A DNA stretch of 64,000 nucleotides from Sporobacter sp963675425 (GTDB lineage: Bacteria > Bacillota > Clostridia > Oscillospirales > Oscillospiraceae), in the NCBI GenBank assembly GCA_963675425.1, contig OY776214.1, positions 1,860,001-1,924,000 of the forward strand, written 5' to 3'. The stretch's first letter is position 1, and every line of letters starts with the position of its first letter. Below, in pieces: positions 25,357 to 35,135 of the stretch. The notes below the pieces were generated by a model. It was not told the DNA's origin and searched no databases. It saw nothing but the letters and a program-made list of their open reading frames with translations. Both the position numbers and the translations under genes were made by a program.

Positions 25357-27217
25357 AAGCCTGAAACAGCTTTTGCGCACGCCGATTACGACAATGCTGT
25401 TTATCGTTCTGTTTGCCTTCACCGCCTTTTTTGTGAGCAGCGGCGCGGTTCTCTGGGCGCGCAATCAGGCCGCAATCAAGGCCTATGAGGATGTGTTTGT
25501 GACTATCGGGACGGTGCGCCAGCGCGCGACGTCCAGGGAAATAGTAGAGACATGGGATGCCCTGACAAAGACGTATACGCGGAGAAGCGAGCCCCGCTAT
25601 ACATCAATCATCCCACCATCTGTTTTGGATTTCGACGGGGTAGGGTATATCCTCGGCCCGGAAAGAAGGCCCTTTTATGGGTCATATCGCCCCGACCTGA
25701 TATTAATATCCGAAAATTCCAAAAAGCAGCTGCCTGGCAATGCTGTTGTTGAGGTGACACCTTTAAAGGACTGTATACCCGACAGCCCTGTCGAGGTGCT
25801 GGTAGAAAGAGTTCTCAGTGAGGTTCTGCCGAATACGGTTCTGCCGAAGGAAGCGGGCCAGATTATATTGCTTTGCGACCATAACAACGACAGCCCACAG
25901 CGCCTCTATGCCGGAAAAACCTATTTGATGTACCTTCAAGGCGGAGTTCATGATATGGGGGAGATTATGAATGGGCAGGTAGAATGGCGCCCCACTGCCG
26001 TGACCTTCTCCACACAATGCCGCCCTGACGGTACGCGTATGGCGGGCGATATGACACCGCCCGCTATCAGGGAGGTAACCGAAGGGTTTTATGAAACCGA
26101 AGAGGGCCAGCGCTGGCTTGAATATGCCCACGCGCTGTCACGCTACAACAGAACGTTGCCGGTGCTCCCTACAAATGGGACGCAGCTGCTGTTGCCCTTT
26201 TATAACGGGACGGCTTACATAACAAAGGGAGAGGACATCACCCCGGAGGAATATAGTAGCGGGGAGCGGGTTTGTCTTGTTTCTGAAAACTTTGCAGAAA
26301 TGAATGGCCTGTCGCCTGGAGACATGCTCCGTCTGCCGCTTTTCTATGCCGACTATCAATATGCGCCCAGCGAAAGATATATTGAAGATGACTTTGACGC
26401 TTGGCTCCCGGGGATGCTATGGTGGTATATCGCTTCTCCGCTGAACGCCGACGGCGGGATGTATCCCGTCTTTTCTGACCATGAGTATATAATTAAGGGC
26501 ATTTACGGCAACAGCATATACGGCAGTGACGCCACACGCTCCATGGGCGCAAATACCATTGTGATCCCTGCTAAGTCGGTACACGAAAGTGACGAGAACA
26601 ATATACTTGCTTACGGCCCTATGACGGACACAACCACCACATTCCAAATTCCCAACGGCTCGATTGAGACCTTCATGGCGCGTTGGGCTGAGCAGGGAAT
26701 AGACGATTTGGAGTTTACGTTCCACGACCGTGGCTATACGCAGCTTCACCAGGGACTCGAGAACATGAAACGCATATCACTTATGTTCCTGGCTATCGGT
26801 GCTGCCATGTCGCTGGCGCTGGTGTTCTTCTTCAGCCACGTGTTTATATCGAAAAATAAGATGCGCACAGCCATCGAACGTATGCTGGGATATACGAAAA
26901 GACAAAGCGCCGCATCTCTGCTGTCAGGATTTTTGCTGGCCGCAGTTTTAGCCGTCACGGTCGGGTGTGTCGCCGGGATTCTGGCGGAAGGGCAAATAAC
27001 TGACAAGCTCACATCGCAGGAATATTACGATACCAGCTATACCATTGGCCCTCTCGGGTGTGGCAGGATTGAACTGGAGAAAAATACGGTATCCGCTCTT
27101 TATGCTCCCGCGGCGGGGCTGGCCCTGCTGCTTGTGACTGGTTTGATTTCCGCTGCATTCGTGCATGGCAATGTCAAGGAAGAACCGCTGAAACTCTTGG
27201 GCGGGAGAAAAGAGTAG
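25343..27217 (+). CDS. FtsX-like ABC transporter permease (large)
   Basis: The ATG at 25343 lies 8 nt after AGGGAG and inside the end of the ATPase gene. The 624-residue protein has a membrane helix near residues 15-37, an extracytoplasmic domain of about 430 residues, and three C-terminal helices with KNKMRTAIERMLGYTKRQ, the FtsX cytoplasmic loop. Together with the genes at 23426 and 24661 it makes a heteromeric exporter or peptide-release pump. The substrate is unknown; antimicrobial peptide handling is inferred from the neighbouring RiPP operon. Confidence 0.9.
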   Translation: MIFGKSLKQLLRTPITTMLFIVLFAFTAFFVSSGAVLWARNQAAIKAYEDVFVTIGTVRQRATSREIVETWDALTKTYTRRSEPRYTSIIPPSVLDFDGVGYILGPERRPFYGSYRPDLILISENSKKQLPGNAVVEVTPLKDCIPDSPVEVLVERVLSEVLPNTVLPKEAGQIILLCDHNNDSPQRLYAGKTYLMYLQGGVHDMGEIMNGQVEWRPTAVTFSTQCRPDGTRMAGDMTPPAIREVTEGFYETEEGQRWLEYAHALSRYNRTLPVLPTNGTQLLLPFYNGTAYITKGEDITPEEYSSGERVCLVSENFAEMNGLSPGDMLRLPLFYADYQYAPSERYIEDDFDAWLPGMLWWYIASPLNADGGMYPVFSDHEYIIKGIYGNSIYGSDATRSMGANTIVIPAKSVHESDENNILAYGPMTDTTTTFQIPNGSIETFMARWAEQGIDDLEFTFHDRGYTQLHQGLENMKRISLMFLAIGAAMSLALVFFFSHVFISKNKMRTAIERMLGYTKRQSAASLLSGFLLAAVLAVTVGCVAGILAEGQITDKLTSQEYYDTSYTIGPLGCGRIELEKNTVSALYAPAAGLALLLVTGLISAAFVHGNVKEEPLKLLGGRKE

Positions 27218-27768
27218 ACATTTACTGAGAATTAGTAATTTCACTCATCGCGCAATTGATAGTTATCCGCGGCAGGCAAGATTCTCACAATTAGAATAAA
27301 GAGCGAGGAACTATAATAACCCCCTCCTGGACAGCTACCATCATTTGCTGAATGATGATTTTCTATCGTTCAAATGCGTTATCTGATTTCGCATAGGGGT
27401 TCGTTTAGTTTTCCAAATGTTAGTGGTTGATATAGAAAACGCACCTGTGCTATTTCAAGTAATCCAAAAGTGATGGGACTTATTCTGATACAGGCAATTA
27501 CAACATTCCAAATCTGGCCTTGCCATTCGAACCTGATTACCATCTTTAGCATTAATGGCAACGTCGGCTTGTTTGAACGGGAAATTCATTTTATTTTTTT
27601 AGTTATTTGGTATTGCAACAACATTTGAAGTGTCACCCTCTATCTGCACGGGTTGTAAAATGCGTCCTTGCGATGCCTAAAATGAAGATGGACTGGGTGA
27701 TTGATGTTAGTCACCGTAAGCATACTTCCATAGCAAGACATATAGGTGCAGAAAGGATAGGTATAACA
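27218..27768. other. Intergenic region without a recognised gene
   Basis: About 550 bp separate the permease from the acetyltransferase. A small ATCATT/AATGAT hairpin lies at 27339-27357. The plus-strand frame that runs into the acetyltransferase is open from 27607, but it has no ribosome site before 27769. No promoter of good quality was recognised. Confidence 0.4.
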
Positions 27769-28977
27769 ATGGCTGACGTGAAGAAAATTGAATATCGAGT
27801 TGTAACACCAGAAGAGAAATTGCATGTTGCCCGCCAGCAACGAGTTTCATTCCCCTTCCCTCCCTTTGATTTTAACGAAACGGATATACGGAACAAAATA
27901 GCAAAGGGTGAATATAAAAGCGACAATACCTATGGTGCGATCGGTGAAAACGGCCGGGTCTTGGCTGGTATGGATGTCCTCCCATTTAAGATGTGGTTTG
28001 ACGGGCAGAAGGTTTCGATGTTCGGTATCTCCGGCGTCGTATCATTTCCAGAAAGCAGGAGGCAGGGCAATGTCCGCAACATGTTTCTCGCGGCATTTGA
28101 GGATATGTACGAAAAGGGCGCTACATTTTCGCATCTTTTCCCTTTTTCATATGATTATTATAGGCAGTTTGGCTATGAGCACTGCGGGTTGGCAAACAAG
28201 TATACTCTGCCTATAGCCACCGCGCGAAAGCTTCATAACAACGGTACCGTGCACGAATTTATTGAGGGCGACAGCGTGCGGGATAAATTGATCGAAATCT
28301 ATGAAAAATACGCCTCAAGGCACAATATTATGATTTCGCGTTCAGAAGAATGCTGGATTACTGTGTTCAGCGTTTCCCTATTCAGCCATGACCGACTGTA
28401 CTATTGGGCAAATTCAAACAATGACATAAAAGCCTGGGTGAAATTCATAAGGGTTGTCGATAAAATTATTATCAGCGACATTGTCTGGACAGACCATGAA
28501 AGTATGCTTGGAATCTTACAATTCATAGGAATGTATGAAGGCGTAGTGGAAAAAATGGTTTTCAGGTCAAGTCCCGAATTTATTGCAGATCTTTACTGGA
28601 ATGAGCTGAATCAGGTTACAACAGAAGCGGCATGGCTTGGGATGAGCCGAGTTATAAATGCAGAACGTGCACTCGAATTGATGAAGAAGCCGAATGAGGA
28701 CGGTAAATTCGTGATAAAAATCACAGATAGTTTAGCGAAGTGGAACAATAATTTATACAAGGTCGAGTACGGAGGCGGGCAGTGTATGGTAACCACCGGT
28801 GAGGAGGCGTCCGGCGCGGATATAGAGGTAACTGAACGGACGTTTACACAAATGATCCTCGGTGTTTATGAACTAAAAAGGCTAGCCGACAAGGGCTGTA
28901 CGCGTATTAACGGCAACGCAGAGACGCTGGAAAAGGTATTTTTGAAAAAGCCTCTGCTCCTGACAGACATATTTTAA
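27769..28977 (+). CDS. Eis-like GNAT N-acetyltransferase
   Basis: The ATG at 27769 (MADVKKIEYRVVTPEE) follows GAAAGGATAGG. The protein has 402 residues, the usual Eis length. The first GNAT domain shows the acetyl-CoA-binding pattern VVSFPESRRQGNVRNMF and the Eis-typical FPFSYDYYRQFGYE. A second GNAT-like part and a C-terminal sterol-carrier-like domain with GEEASGADIEVTERTF follow. Relatives acetylate amines, including aminoglycosides and peptides. The substrate here is unknown, and modification of a peptide or antibiotic is possible given the context. Confidence 0.88.
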   Translation: MADVKKIEYRVVTPEEKLHVARQQRVSFPFPPFDFNETDIRNKIAKGEYKSDNTYGAIGENGRVLAGMDVLPFKMWFDGQKVSMFGISGVVSFPESRRQGNVRNMFLAAFEDMYEKGATFSHLFPFSYDYYRQFGYEHCGLANKYTLPIATARKLHNNGTVHEFIEGDSVRDKLIEIYEKYASRHNIMISRSEECWITVFSVSLFSHDRLYYWANSNNDIKAWVKFIRVVDKIIISDIVWTDHESMLGILQFIGMYEGVVEKMVFRSSPEFIADLYWNELNQVTTEAAWLGMSRVINAERALELMKKPNEDGKFVIKITDSLAKWNNNLYKVEYGGGQCMVTTGEEASGADIEVTERTFTQMILGVYELKRLADKGCTRINGNAETLEKVFLKKPLLLTDIF

Positions 28978-29121
28978 ACCTGTTAACAGGCCCGAGACCA
29001 GTTGAGATGACCTTGGCCGGAATTGATAGACAGCATGATTTTCTGTAGTCAACACGAAATATCTGGATGTATTATCATAATACTGGTACAATAAACAGTA
29101 CTTTGAAACGGAGGTTTTCTT

Positions 29122-29211
29122 ATGTGCGGACGGTACTATATCCCTAATGATGACGACGGCGATAACCTACGATTGGAACACTTGCCTTTGCTGGTGAAAG
29201 CATGGTTTTAA
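29122..29211 (+). pseudogene. N-terminal stub of an SRAP/HMCES (YedK-like) gene
   Basis: GGAGG precedes an ATG that opens MCGRYYIPNDD. MCGRY with catalytic Cys2 is the invariant start of SRAP proteins, which crosslink to abasic sites in single-stranded DNA. After 29 residues a TAA ends the frame, and the rest of the roughly 220-residue domain is missing, so this is a remnant. Confidence 0.75.
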
Positions 29212-29244
29212 CCGAGTAGAAGCTGCCGCGCATTCTGCTCGGCG

Positions 29245-29406
29245 CTATTTCAGCAATGTCCATAGAAAAACTGTCATAGCGGTAAACGGATTAAACGTAA
29301 AACCATCCATCCGGGACAGCGCCAAATGCATGTTATACGCACCGATCAGGGCCAGGTATAACCCAAGCAAAGCGGTTACAGCTGCCGTTATTAGTCTTTT
29401 CTTCAT
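29245..29406 (-). CDS. Small membrane protein (53 aa)
   Basis: The ATG at 29406 follows AAAGGATTCTTCCC and encodes MKKRLITAAVTALLGLYLALIG, a positively charged start and a membrane helix, then a second hydrophobic segment near the C-terminus. No family is recognised. The IS1182-like element ends only 34 bp upstream of the start codon, so its native promoter has probably been displaced. Confidence 0.6.
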   Translation of the reverse strand: MKKRLITAAVTALLGLYLALIGAYNMHLALSRMDGFTFNPFTAMTVFLWTLLK

Positions 29407-29439
29407 GGGAAGAATCCTTTCATACTTTAGGGACAAAAA

Positions 29440-31259
29440 GGGGATGTAGCAAAACAAAAATATGCTACATCCCCCGATTTATGCCCAAAGGCCACTTGTT
29501 GCAAGAAAAAAGATAGCCGCATGTGGAAAACTGGAGACGAGAATTTGGAGGCCGGCCTTAAACCTGCCACGTTGTGGAAAAGTATTCTGTTTTTTTGTTG
29601 TTAAGCTAAAAGTTTTTGGAACAGCTGTCGTCCAGTGCGATTTTTTTGAATCTTGTTGTGAAGCTTGTTAATATCGTAGCCCATTGCGATCGGGAGGATC
29701 TCTACCTGAACCTTTTTGTTACCGCGATGCAGGAACTGTCGGAAACGGTAATCCTGCTTGATGACGCCAAAGGTTCCCTCTGATTGAATGGACCGATTTA
29801 ACCGAAGAAGGACACCCTTATCACTGGTTATTCGCGCCAACGATTGCTTACGCTGCTCAATAAAAGTCTTGGAGATATTGAGTGTTCTGTTGCCCTTTCC
29901 CCGGGCACATTTCTTTTTGTAGGGACAGCCTTCACAATTTTCACACTCGTAGTAGGTAATATCGCTCTCGAAACCGGATTTGCTCTTCCGTTTACCAGTA
30001 CGAACAACTCTAAGCTTTTTCCCGGCCTGACAGGTGTACTCGTCTAAATCAGCGTCATAGGCCATGTTTTCACGGAGCGCCATGTTACTCTTGTATTTCT
30101 TTGTTTTTGAACGCTCGTAATTCTGAGGTTTGATGTAGCATTCAGTGGATTTCCCCTCGAAATATGTGTAATTCTCCTCGCTCTCATAGCCGGCGTCCGC
30201 CGTCACATCCGCATAGCTTCTGCCCAGATGCGCTTCCATATCTTCTAGAAGTGGGATGAGCGTAAGCTGATCACTGCGTTCGCTCGAAACAAGGGCGCCT
30301 GTTATGTACTCGCCTTCAACCCCAAGCTGAATATTGTAGCCCGGCTTCAGTTGCGCATTGCGCATATGGTCGTCCTTCATGTGCATAAACGTTGCGTCCG
30401 GATCGGTTTTGGAGAAGCTGTTGCGCCCGTTAAACGTCTCCTGATACCCGGCGTACTTTAATTTCCGGTCGAGAAGTCCCTGGAGAAGCTCTATGTCCCT
30501 CTGCAGCTCACTTTTCCGTTTACCCCTGCCGTATACGAACGGAGCCGTCACACTGCTTTGAAGCGCACAAAGCAATTCCTCTGGGGAGTCCGCTAAGATG
30601 CCGTACCTGGAACAGAGTTCTGGCGTCAGCTTTGCCAGCTTATCATGCAACCGGGTCTCATATTTCGTCGTGCTTTTCTTCCACACGAAGCTATATTTGT
30701 TTGCATTGGCCTCGATTTTTGTTCCGTCCACAAACAGGTGCTCAAATTTGATCTCTCCGTGCATCGACAGCTTTTCTACCAACTGATAGAAAAGTTCTTC
30801 CATACACTCCGGCAGTCTCTTGCTCCGAAAGCGTGCAATCTCGCTATGGTTCGGTGCTTTTTCTCCATTTAACAGCCAAATGAAATTGATGTCCCGTATG
30901 CAGGCCGAAGCGATGGCGCGGCTAGATAAGATGCCCTGCATCATGGCATACACCAATATTTTCAGCATCGTGACGGGATTCGTTGCGGGGCGTCGACCTA
31001 TGCGTTTGTATGCTCTCATTAGCGGGGTGTAATCCATCTCCTCCATAATTTCATCTAAGAGCCGCACACTGTCGTCCGCTGGTATTATCTTTTCCGCGAC
31101 CATCTCGTCTATTTTCAGTTGCACATTCCGTTTTTCCGTGCCATAATTGACACGGTATTTATTTTGTTTCACACCTAAATTATACCAAAACAGAGCCGTT
31201 GTGTCTGCTTTTGCAGTCACTTCGGCTCTGTTTTTTTCGGGCTGTTTTGCTACAGCCCC
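29440..31259 (-). mobile_element. IS1182-family element with terminal repeats (1820 bp)
   Basis: The left end GGGGATGTAGCAAAACA (29440) matches the complement of the right end TGTTTTGCTACAGCCCC (31243-31259), with one mismatch. Inside the right end lies a GAGCCG/CGGCTC hairpin upstream of the transposase. One intact transposase fills the element. No clear target duplication is seen: the flanks are AAAAA and TTCCA. An IS200-type element follows directly. Confidence 0.88.
29601..31172 (-). CDS. IS1182-family transposase
   Basis: The likely start is a GTG at 31172 (MKQNKYRVNYG), by alignment with the N-terminus of the transposase at 14948. The frame stays open further upstream, through the end of the element. 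The protein has about 523 residues with the DUF772-like N-terminus (LLDEIMEEMDYTPLM), the DDE core at LFVDGTKIEANANKYSFVW, the YYECENCEGCPYKKKC Cys cluster and an intact C-terminus. It is related to but clearly diverged from the transposase at 14948. Confidence 0.92.
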   Translation of the reverse strand: MKQNKYRVNYGTEKRNVQLKIDEMVAEKIIPADDSVRLLDEIMEEMDYTPLMRAYKRIGRRPATNPVTMLKILVYAMMQGILSSRAIASACIRDINFIWLLNGEKAPNHSEIARFRSKRLPECMEELFYQLVEKLSMHGEIKFEHLFVDGTKIEANANKYSFVWKKSTTKYETRLHDKLAKLTPELCSRYGILADSPEELLCALQSSVTAPFVYGRGKRKSELQRDIELLQGLLDRKLKYAGYQETFNGRNSFSKTDPDATFMHMKDDHMRNAQLKPGYNIQLGVEGEYITGALVSSERSDQLTLIPLLEDMEAHLGRSYADVTADAGYESEENYTYFEGKSTECYIKPQNYERSKTKKYKSNMALRENMAYDADLDEYTCQAGKKLRVVRTGKRKSKSGFESDITYYECENCEGCPYKKKCARGKGNRTLNISKTFIEQRKQSLARITSDKGVLLRLNRSIQSEGTFGVIKQDYRFRQFLHRGNKKVQVEILPIAMGYDINKLHNKIQKNRTGRQLFQKLLA

Positions 31260-31295
31260 TTCCAAAAAGCTTCTAGCTATGCCCAGAAAGAAGTC

Positions 31296-31350
31296 TCCTC
31301 CTTTGCTATAATAATGCAGGTTCGCCAACCGCACAAAAAGCAAAGGAGGA
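31296..31350 (+). promoter_or_regulatory. Hairpin sequestering the tnpA ribosome site
   Basis: TCCTCCTTTGCT (31296-31307) pairs perfectly with AGCAAAGGAGGA (31339-31350). The second arm contains the GGAGGA that precedes the ATG at 31359. Sequestration of the ribosome site is a known way in which IS200 elements keep transposase low. Confidence 0.8.
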
Positions 31351-31358
31351 ATCCAAGA

Positions 31359-31856
31359 ATGGACAAAGAAAGTTTAGCACACACGAAATGGAACTGCAAA
31401 TACCACATAGTGTTCGCGCCCAAATACCGCAGACAAGTAATATATGGGAAACTCAAGAAAGATATAGGACAAATAATACGGAAATTGTGTCAGCAGAAAG
31501 GCGTAGAGATCATCGAAGCGGAAGCATGCCCAGACCACATCCACATGCTGGTGTGTATACCGCCGAAGTATAGCGTGGCACAGTTTATGGGATATCTCAA
31601 GGGAAAGAGCAGCCTGATGATATTCGACCGACATGCAAATTTGAAGTACCGATATGGGAATCGTACGTTCTGGTGCCGAGGGTATTATGTGGATACAGTA
31701 GGACGCAACAAAAAGGCGATAGAAGAATATATCAGGAATCAGTTACAGGATGATATCGCAGGAGACCAGATTAGTATAAAAGAGTACATCGACCCGTTTA
31801 CGGGTGAGCCGGAAGAAGAGGGTAAGAAAAAGGGCCTCTTTAGAGGCCGCCAGTAA
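31359..31856 (+). CDS. tnpA: IS200-family Y1 transposase TnpA
   Basis: The ATG at 31359 follows GGAGGA and gives MDKESLAHTKWNCKYHIVF, the standard IS200 start. The 165-residue HUH enzyme has the metal-binding pair in CPDHIHMLV and the catalytic Tyr in GRNKKAIEEYIRNQ. It is full length and would move single-stranded circles. Confidence 0.95.
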   Translation: MDKESLAHTKWNCKYHIVFAPKYRRQVIYGKLKKDIGQIIRKLCQQKGVEIIEAEACPDHIHMLVCIPPKYSVAQFMGYLKGKSSLMIFDRHANLKYRYGNRTFWCRGYYVDTVGRNKKAIEEYIRNQLQDDIAGDQISIKEYIDPFTGEPEEEGKKKGLFRGRQ

Positions 31857-32075
31857 AGGAAATGCGGTTGGCGGACTCTTCAACGCGGTTTAAGTCGCAG
31901 CCTGTATTATGCCCTTATAGGGCTATGCAAACTGCCGGCTTGGCCGGCAGTTTTGATAAATCATCGCAGCATAGCATAATGGAAAGTTAACCAGTGTTAG
32001 TTTTATCCAATCAGCATCTTTGCATTTTGCTGCAATTGTTTATCACCAATTCAAGTCTGTCAATGGAGGTGCCAC

Positions 32076-35000
32076 ATGGATATCATGTCTCAAGAACAGC
32101 TCATCAGAAACTTTAAAGTAATGAATGATGGTGAGATTGATTTTTTTCTTGGTTCAGGAGCATCGATTCAATCAGGAATCCCCGCTGGTGCAAATCTTGT
32201 GTGGCACTTCAAGCGAGAGTTATATTGTAGCGAAAACAATGTCTCAACCGAATTATACAAAGACTTGAAGCTACTCTCTACGCAGAAAATGCTGCAAGAC
32301 TACTTTGAAAGGCAAGGTGGGCATCCGGCACAATACGCGCCGGAAGAGTATGCTCACTATTTTGAATTATGCTTTGGCACAGTCCTTTCACGGAAACGTT
32401 TTATTGAAGATTTGGTAGCAGATAAAAATCCTTCTTTGGGATATTTGTGTTTGGCCAATCTTATTATCAGCGCTAAAGTAAAGAATATATGGACAACCAA
32501 CTTTGATTCCCTGCTCGAAACGGCGCTGAACACTTTTTCCCCCTCTTATACTTATGCAGTTTGCAGTTCAGCCAATCAAAATAGCATTAGCTTTTTAAAT
32601 CCTGCGTACCCAATAATATGTAAATTACATGGTGATTTCAGATATGATAGGCTTCAAAATACCGTCTCCGAGTTGCAGGAGCTTGAAGCAAAATTATATT
32701 CATTTGAATATTCTCAACTTGCCAGAAAAGGATTGGTAGTGATAGGATACTCCGGTAGTGATGAGTCAATTATGTCTTTTTTTGAAGACCATATTGCAGA
32801 TTCGGACTTTTTATCAAAGTGTCTATTCTGGGCGATCCGCAAAGGAAGCCCGATATCCAAACGAGTGGAAATACTTATTGAAAAAGCGGCCGCTGCTGGA
32901 AAAGATTCCGCTATTGTTGAAATAACTGGGTTTGACAATCTCCTATATTTGGCTTACAAAAGTATTTGTATCCCAAATCCGATTGTCGATAATAAATGGA
33001 AAGAACATCCCTCAAATAAAAAGGATGTGTTATTCAGCGGTTCGCAAATAGATTCATTTATGAAACTAAATGCTTATGTTGCAGATAGCCATACATCATG
33101 TCATGTGTTTGAAACAGATATTTGCAGTTGGAAAGATCTTCGGACTTGTATAGGAGATAACAACATTATTGCGGCTTTATATAGTCAGCATATATATTGC
33201 TTTGCCCAAACAGACCATATTAACGCGGTATTTGGCAGCCATATTAAGCCAACCGTTAGCTTGGCACCCGTGGAAGAAAAAATACTATATAAAAGTGACT
33301 CTATTTATATAGGAATGCTCTACCAGTTACTGAAGCAGTATGTGCTATCCAGGGGGATGATAGAGTGCCGCAAAAACAAATATTTCAACCCAAAGTCTAA
33401 GGCAAACAAATCAGGTGTTATCTTATACGATGCTGTTGAAGTAGCGATTTCGTATATTGAAAAAAAATTCTACTTAAATCTGTTACCAACCGTTCATATA
33501 ACAAGCAGTAATGGAAAAGCGTTAGATCAGACGACTTATCAGGATCAAGTCAACAGAGCAGTTTCTGCTATCTATAACAAACAATATAACGAGAAATTAA
33601 AACAGTGGGAAACCCTGCTCCGCACAGCAGGTGAAATTCTTTTGAATCACGAAGGATTTCAAATAACATTTCAAACCCCGGCATTAAGTTGCGGTGGAAC
33701 TATCCGTAGTGTAGGATGGCCTGAGTTTAAAGCATGTATTTATCCAGAACCAGTAATGCAATTTTCTGAAGACGACTCGAGCAAATCAACTGTCAACCAA
33801 CTGAAGGGCCTTGTGAGATATGGTCCAATTGACTGTTCATATACTTCGGACGGCTTAATTAGGCATCCCGTTAAGCTTGCTGTATTAACACCAAAAGAAA
33901 GAATGTCAACTGTGCTTGCTCACTTAAATAGCTTAAACAGTCGAAATTCTCCGTCAAGCAAAGATCCGTTCTTACAAAACTATGAAGGGTTTGCTTCGGT
34001 TTTTAGAAGACCACTGATCGTTCCAACAGCAAATGATAATGATATTTGTATTGGATATAATGAAAAATCAATTACATCGAAGAATGCACAAGATTTTCTG
34101 GCATTTTTCAAACGAGGCGTGGATTATTTCGTTACAAAGGCCATGGATTTCAATGTATTAGTCATCTACATACCCCGCAGCTTTGCAGCTTTTCGCGAGG
34201 CGAAAGAGATTTCAGCAGATTTCAATCTCCATGACGCTATAAAACTGTATGCAACTGACAAAGGAATCAAAATTCAATTTATTGAAGAACGCTCAATAAA
34301 TACTTATGATCCCTGCAAAGTGCTATGGGGTCTATCCACAAGTATCTATGCAAAATCGTCTGGTGTACTATGGCATCCACAAGCAATTAACAGTGGAACT
34401 GCGTATGTAGGAATTAGTTATGCTCAATCAGAAGAAGAAAAAGGAATCTGTATTGGCTGTAGCCAGCTATTTGATTCAACCGGGACAGGCATAAGAATGC
34501 TCCTTCGCAAAATTGACGATCCGCACTTTTATGGTAAGAGAAACCCATATATGGGGCGCGATGAAGCACGTGATATGATGAGTGAGTTGCGAGAGCAGTA
34601 TTATCAAAGCGACCCAATAGCCAAGTTAAATCGAATTGTCATTCATAAAACAACTCCATTTATGCGTGAAGAAATCATAGGCATCACGCAAGCATTTGAA
34701 GGTATAGACAATATTGAATTAATACAGATTCAGGCGTATTCTTCATGGCGAGCAATTAGATTTGGACGGCAGCCGTCAAAGGAAGCAGAAGGCTTTGCTG
34801 TAAAGCGAGGTACCACTGTGCAATTAAGTAGGGATAGCTTTTTGCTTTGGACTCATGGATGCATTATTCATCCGGATCTCGCGGGAAGATTAAACTACTA
34901 CAAAGGTAGTCGAGGTATTCCTTCACCGCTTTTAGTCAAACGATACTATGGTCAATCCTCTGGTGACTCCTTAGCACAGGAAATACTAATGCTTACTAAA

Positions 35001-35135
35001 ATGAACTGGAATAGTGGGGATAGTTTATACAAAGTATTACCCGTAACTTTAGACTTTGCAAAAACATTGGCTCGCATGTCAAAGCAAAATGAGGCTATTT
35101 ACAACAAATCATATGATTTTAGATTCTTTATGTAA
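32076..35135 (+). CDS. Fused SIR2-PIWI short prokaryotic Argonaute
   Basis: A 1019-residue protein with a good ribosome site (GGAGG, 6 nt). Residues 20-290 form a SIR2 NADase domain: GSGAS (26-30), TTNFD (140-144, with Asn142), KLHGD (His185) and GYSGSDES (224-231). The middle, about 300-660, has no clear motif and takes the place of an APAZ-like domain. About 670-1010 is a MID-PIWI module: LVIYIPRSFAAF, then VGISYAQ at about 777, where active Argonautes have Asp, then HKTTPF, and GIPSPLLVKRY near the end. The slicer residues thus look lost, as in short pAgos. Known relatives use guide-directed recognition of invader nucleic acid to trigger NAD loss and abortive infection. Confidence 0.85.
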   Translation: MDIMSQEQLIRNFKVMNDGEIDFFLGSGASIQSGIPAGANLVWHFKRELYCSENNVSTELYKDLKLLSTQKMLQDYFERQGGHPAQYAPEEYAHYFELCFGTVLSRKRFIEDLVADKNPSLGYLCLANLIISAKVKNIWTTNFDSLLETALNTFSPSYTYAVCSSANQNSISFLNPAYPIICKLHGDFRYDRLQNTVSELQELEAKLYSFEYSQLARKGLVVIGYSGSDESIMSFFEDHIADSDFLSKCLFWAIRKGSPISKRVEILIEKAAAAGKDSAIVEITGFDNLLYLAYKSICIPNPIVDNKWKEHPSNKKDVLFSGSQIDSFMKLNAYVADSHTSCHVFETDICSWKDLRTCIGDNNIIAALYSQHIYCFAQTDHINAVFGSHIKPTVSLAPVEEKILYKSDSIYIGMLYQLLKQYVLSRGMIECRKNKYFNPKSKANKSGVILYDAVEVAISYIEKKFYLNLLPTVHITSSNGKALDQTTYQDQVNRAVSAIYNKQYNEKLKQWETLLRTAGEILLNHEGFQITFQTPALSCGGTIRSVGWPEFKACIYPEPVMQFSEDDSSKSTVNQLKGLVRYGPIDCSYTSDGLIRHPVKLAVLTPKERMSTVLAHLNSLNSRNSPSSKDPFLQNYEGFASVFRRPLIVPTANDNDICIGYNEKSITSKNAQDFLAFFKRGVDYFVTKAMDFNVLVIYIPRSFAAFREAKEISADFNLHDAIKLYATDKGIKIQFIEERSINTYDPCKVLWGLSTSIYAKSSGVLWHPQAINSGTAYVGISYAQSEEEKGICIGCSQLFDSTGTGIRMLLRKIDDPHFYGKRNPYMGRDEARDMMSELREQYYQSDPIAKLNRIVIHKTTPFMREEIIGITQAFEGIDNIELIQIQAYSSWRAIRFGRQPSKEAEGFAVKRGTTVQLSRDSFLLWTHGCIIHPDLAGRLNYYKGSRGIPSPLLVKRYYGQSSGDSLAQEILMLTKMNWNSGDSLYKVLPVTLDFAKTLARMSKQNEAIYNKSYDFRFFM

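Larger units (their letters stand above)
31260..31955 (+). mobile_element. IS200-type element
   Basis: A single tnpA gene is bracketed by structured ends. Upstream lies a long stem that covers the ribosome site (31296-31350), and downstream a perfect ACTGCCGGC/GCCGGCAGT hairpin (31931-31951). No tnpB is present. The element abuts the IS1182-like element on its left. The ends are approximate because IS200 elements lack terminal inverted repeats and target duplications. Confidence 0.75.

Noticed and set aside
27607..27768. A 54-codon N-terminal extension of the Eis-like gene.
   Set aside because: It has no ribosome site and no similarity to Eis proteins, whereas the ATG at 27769 has a good site and the expected start.
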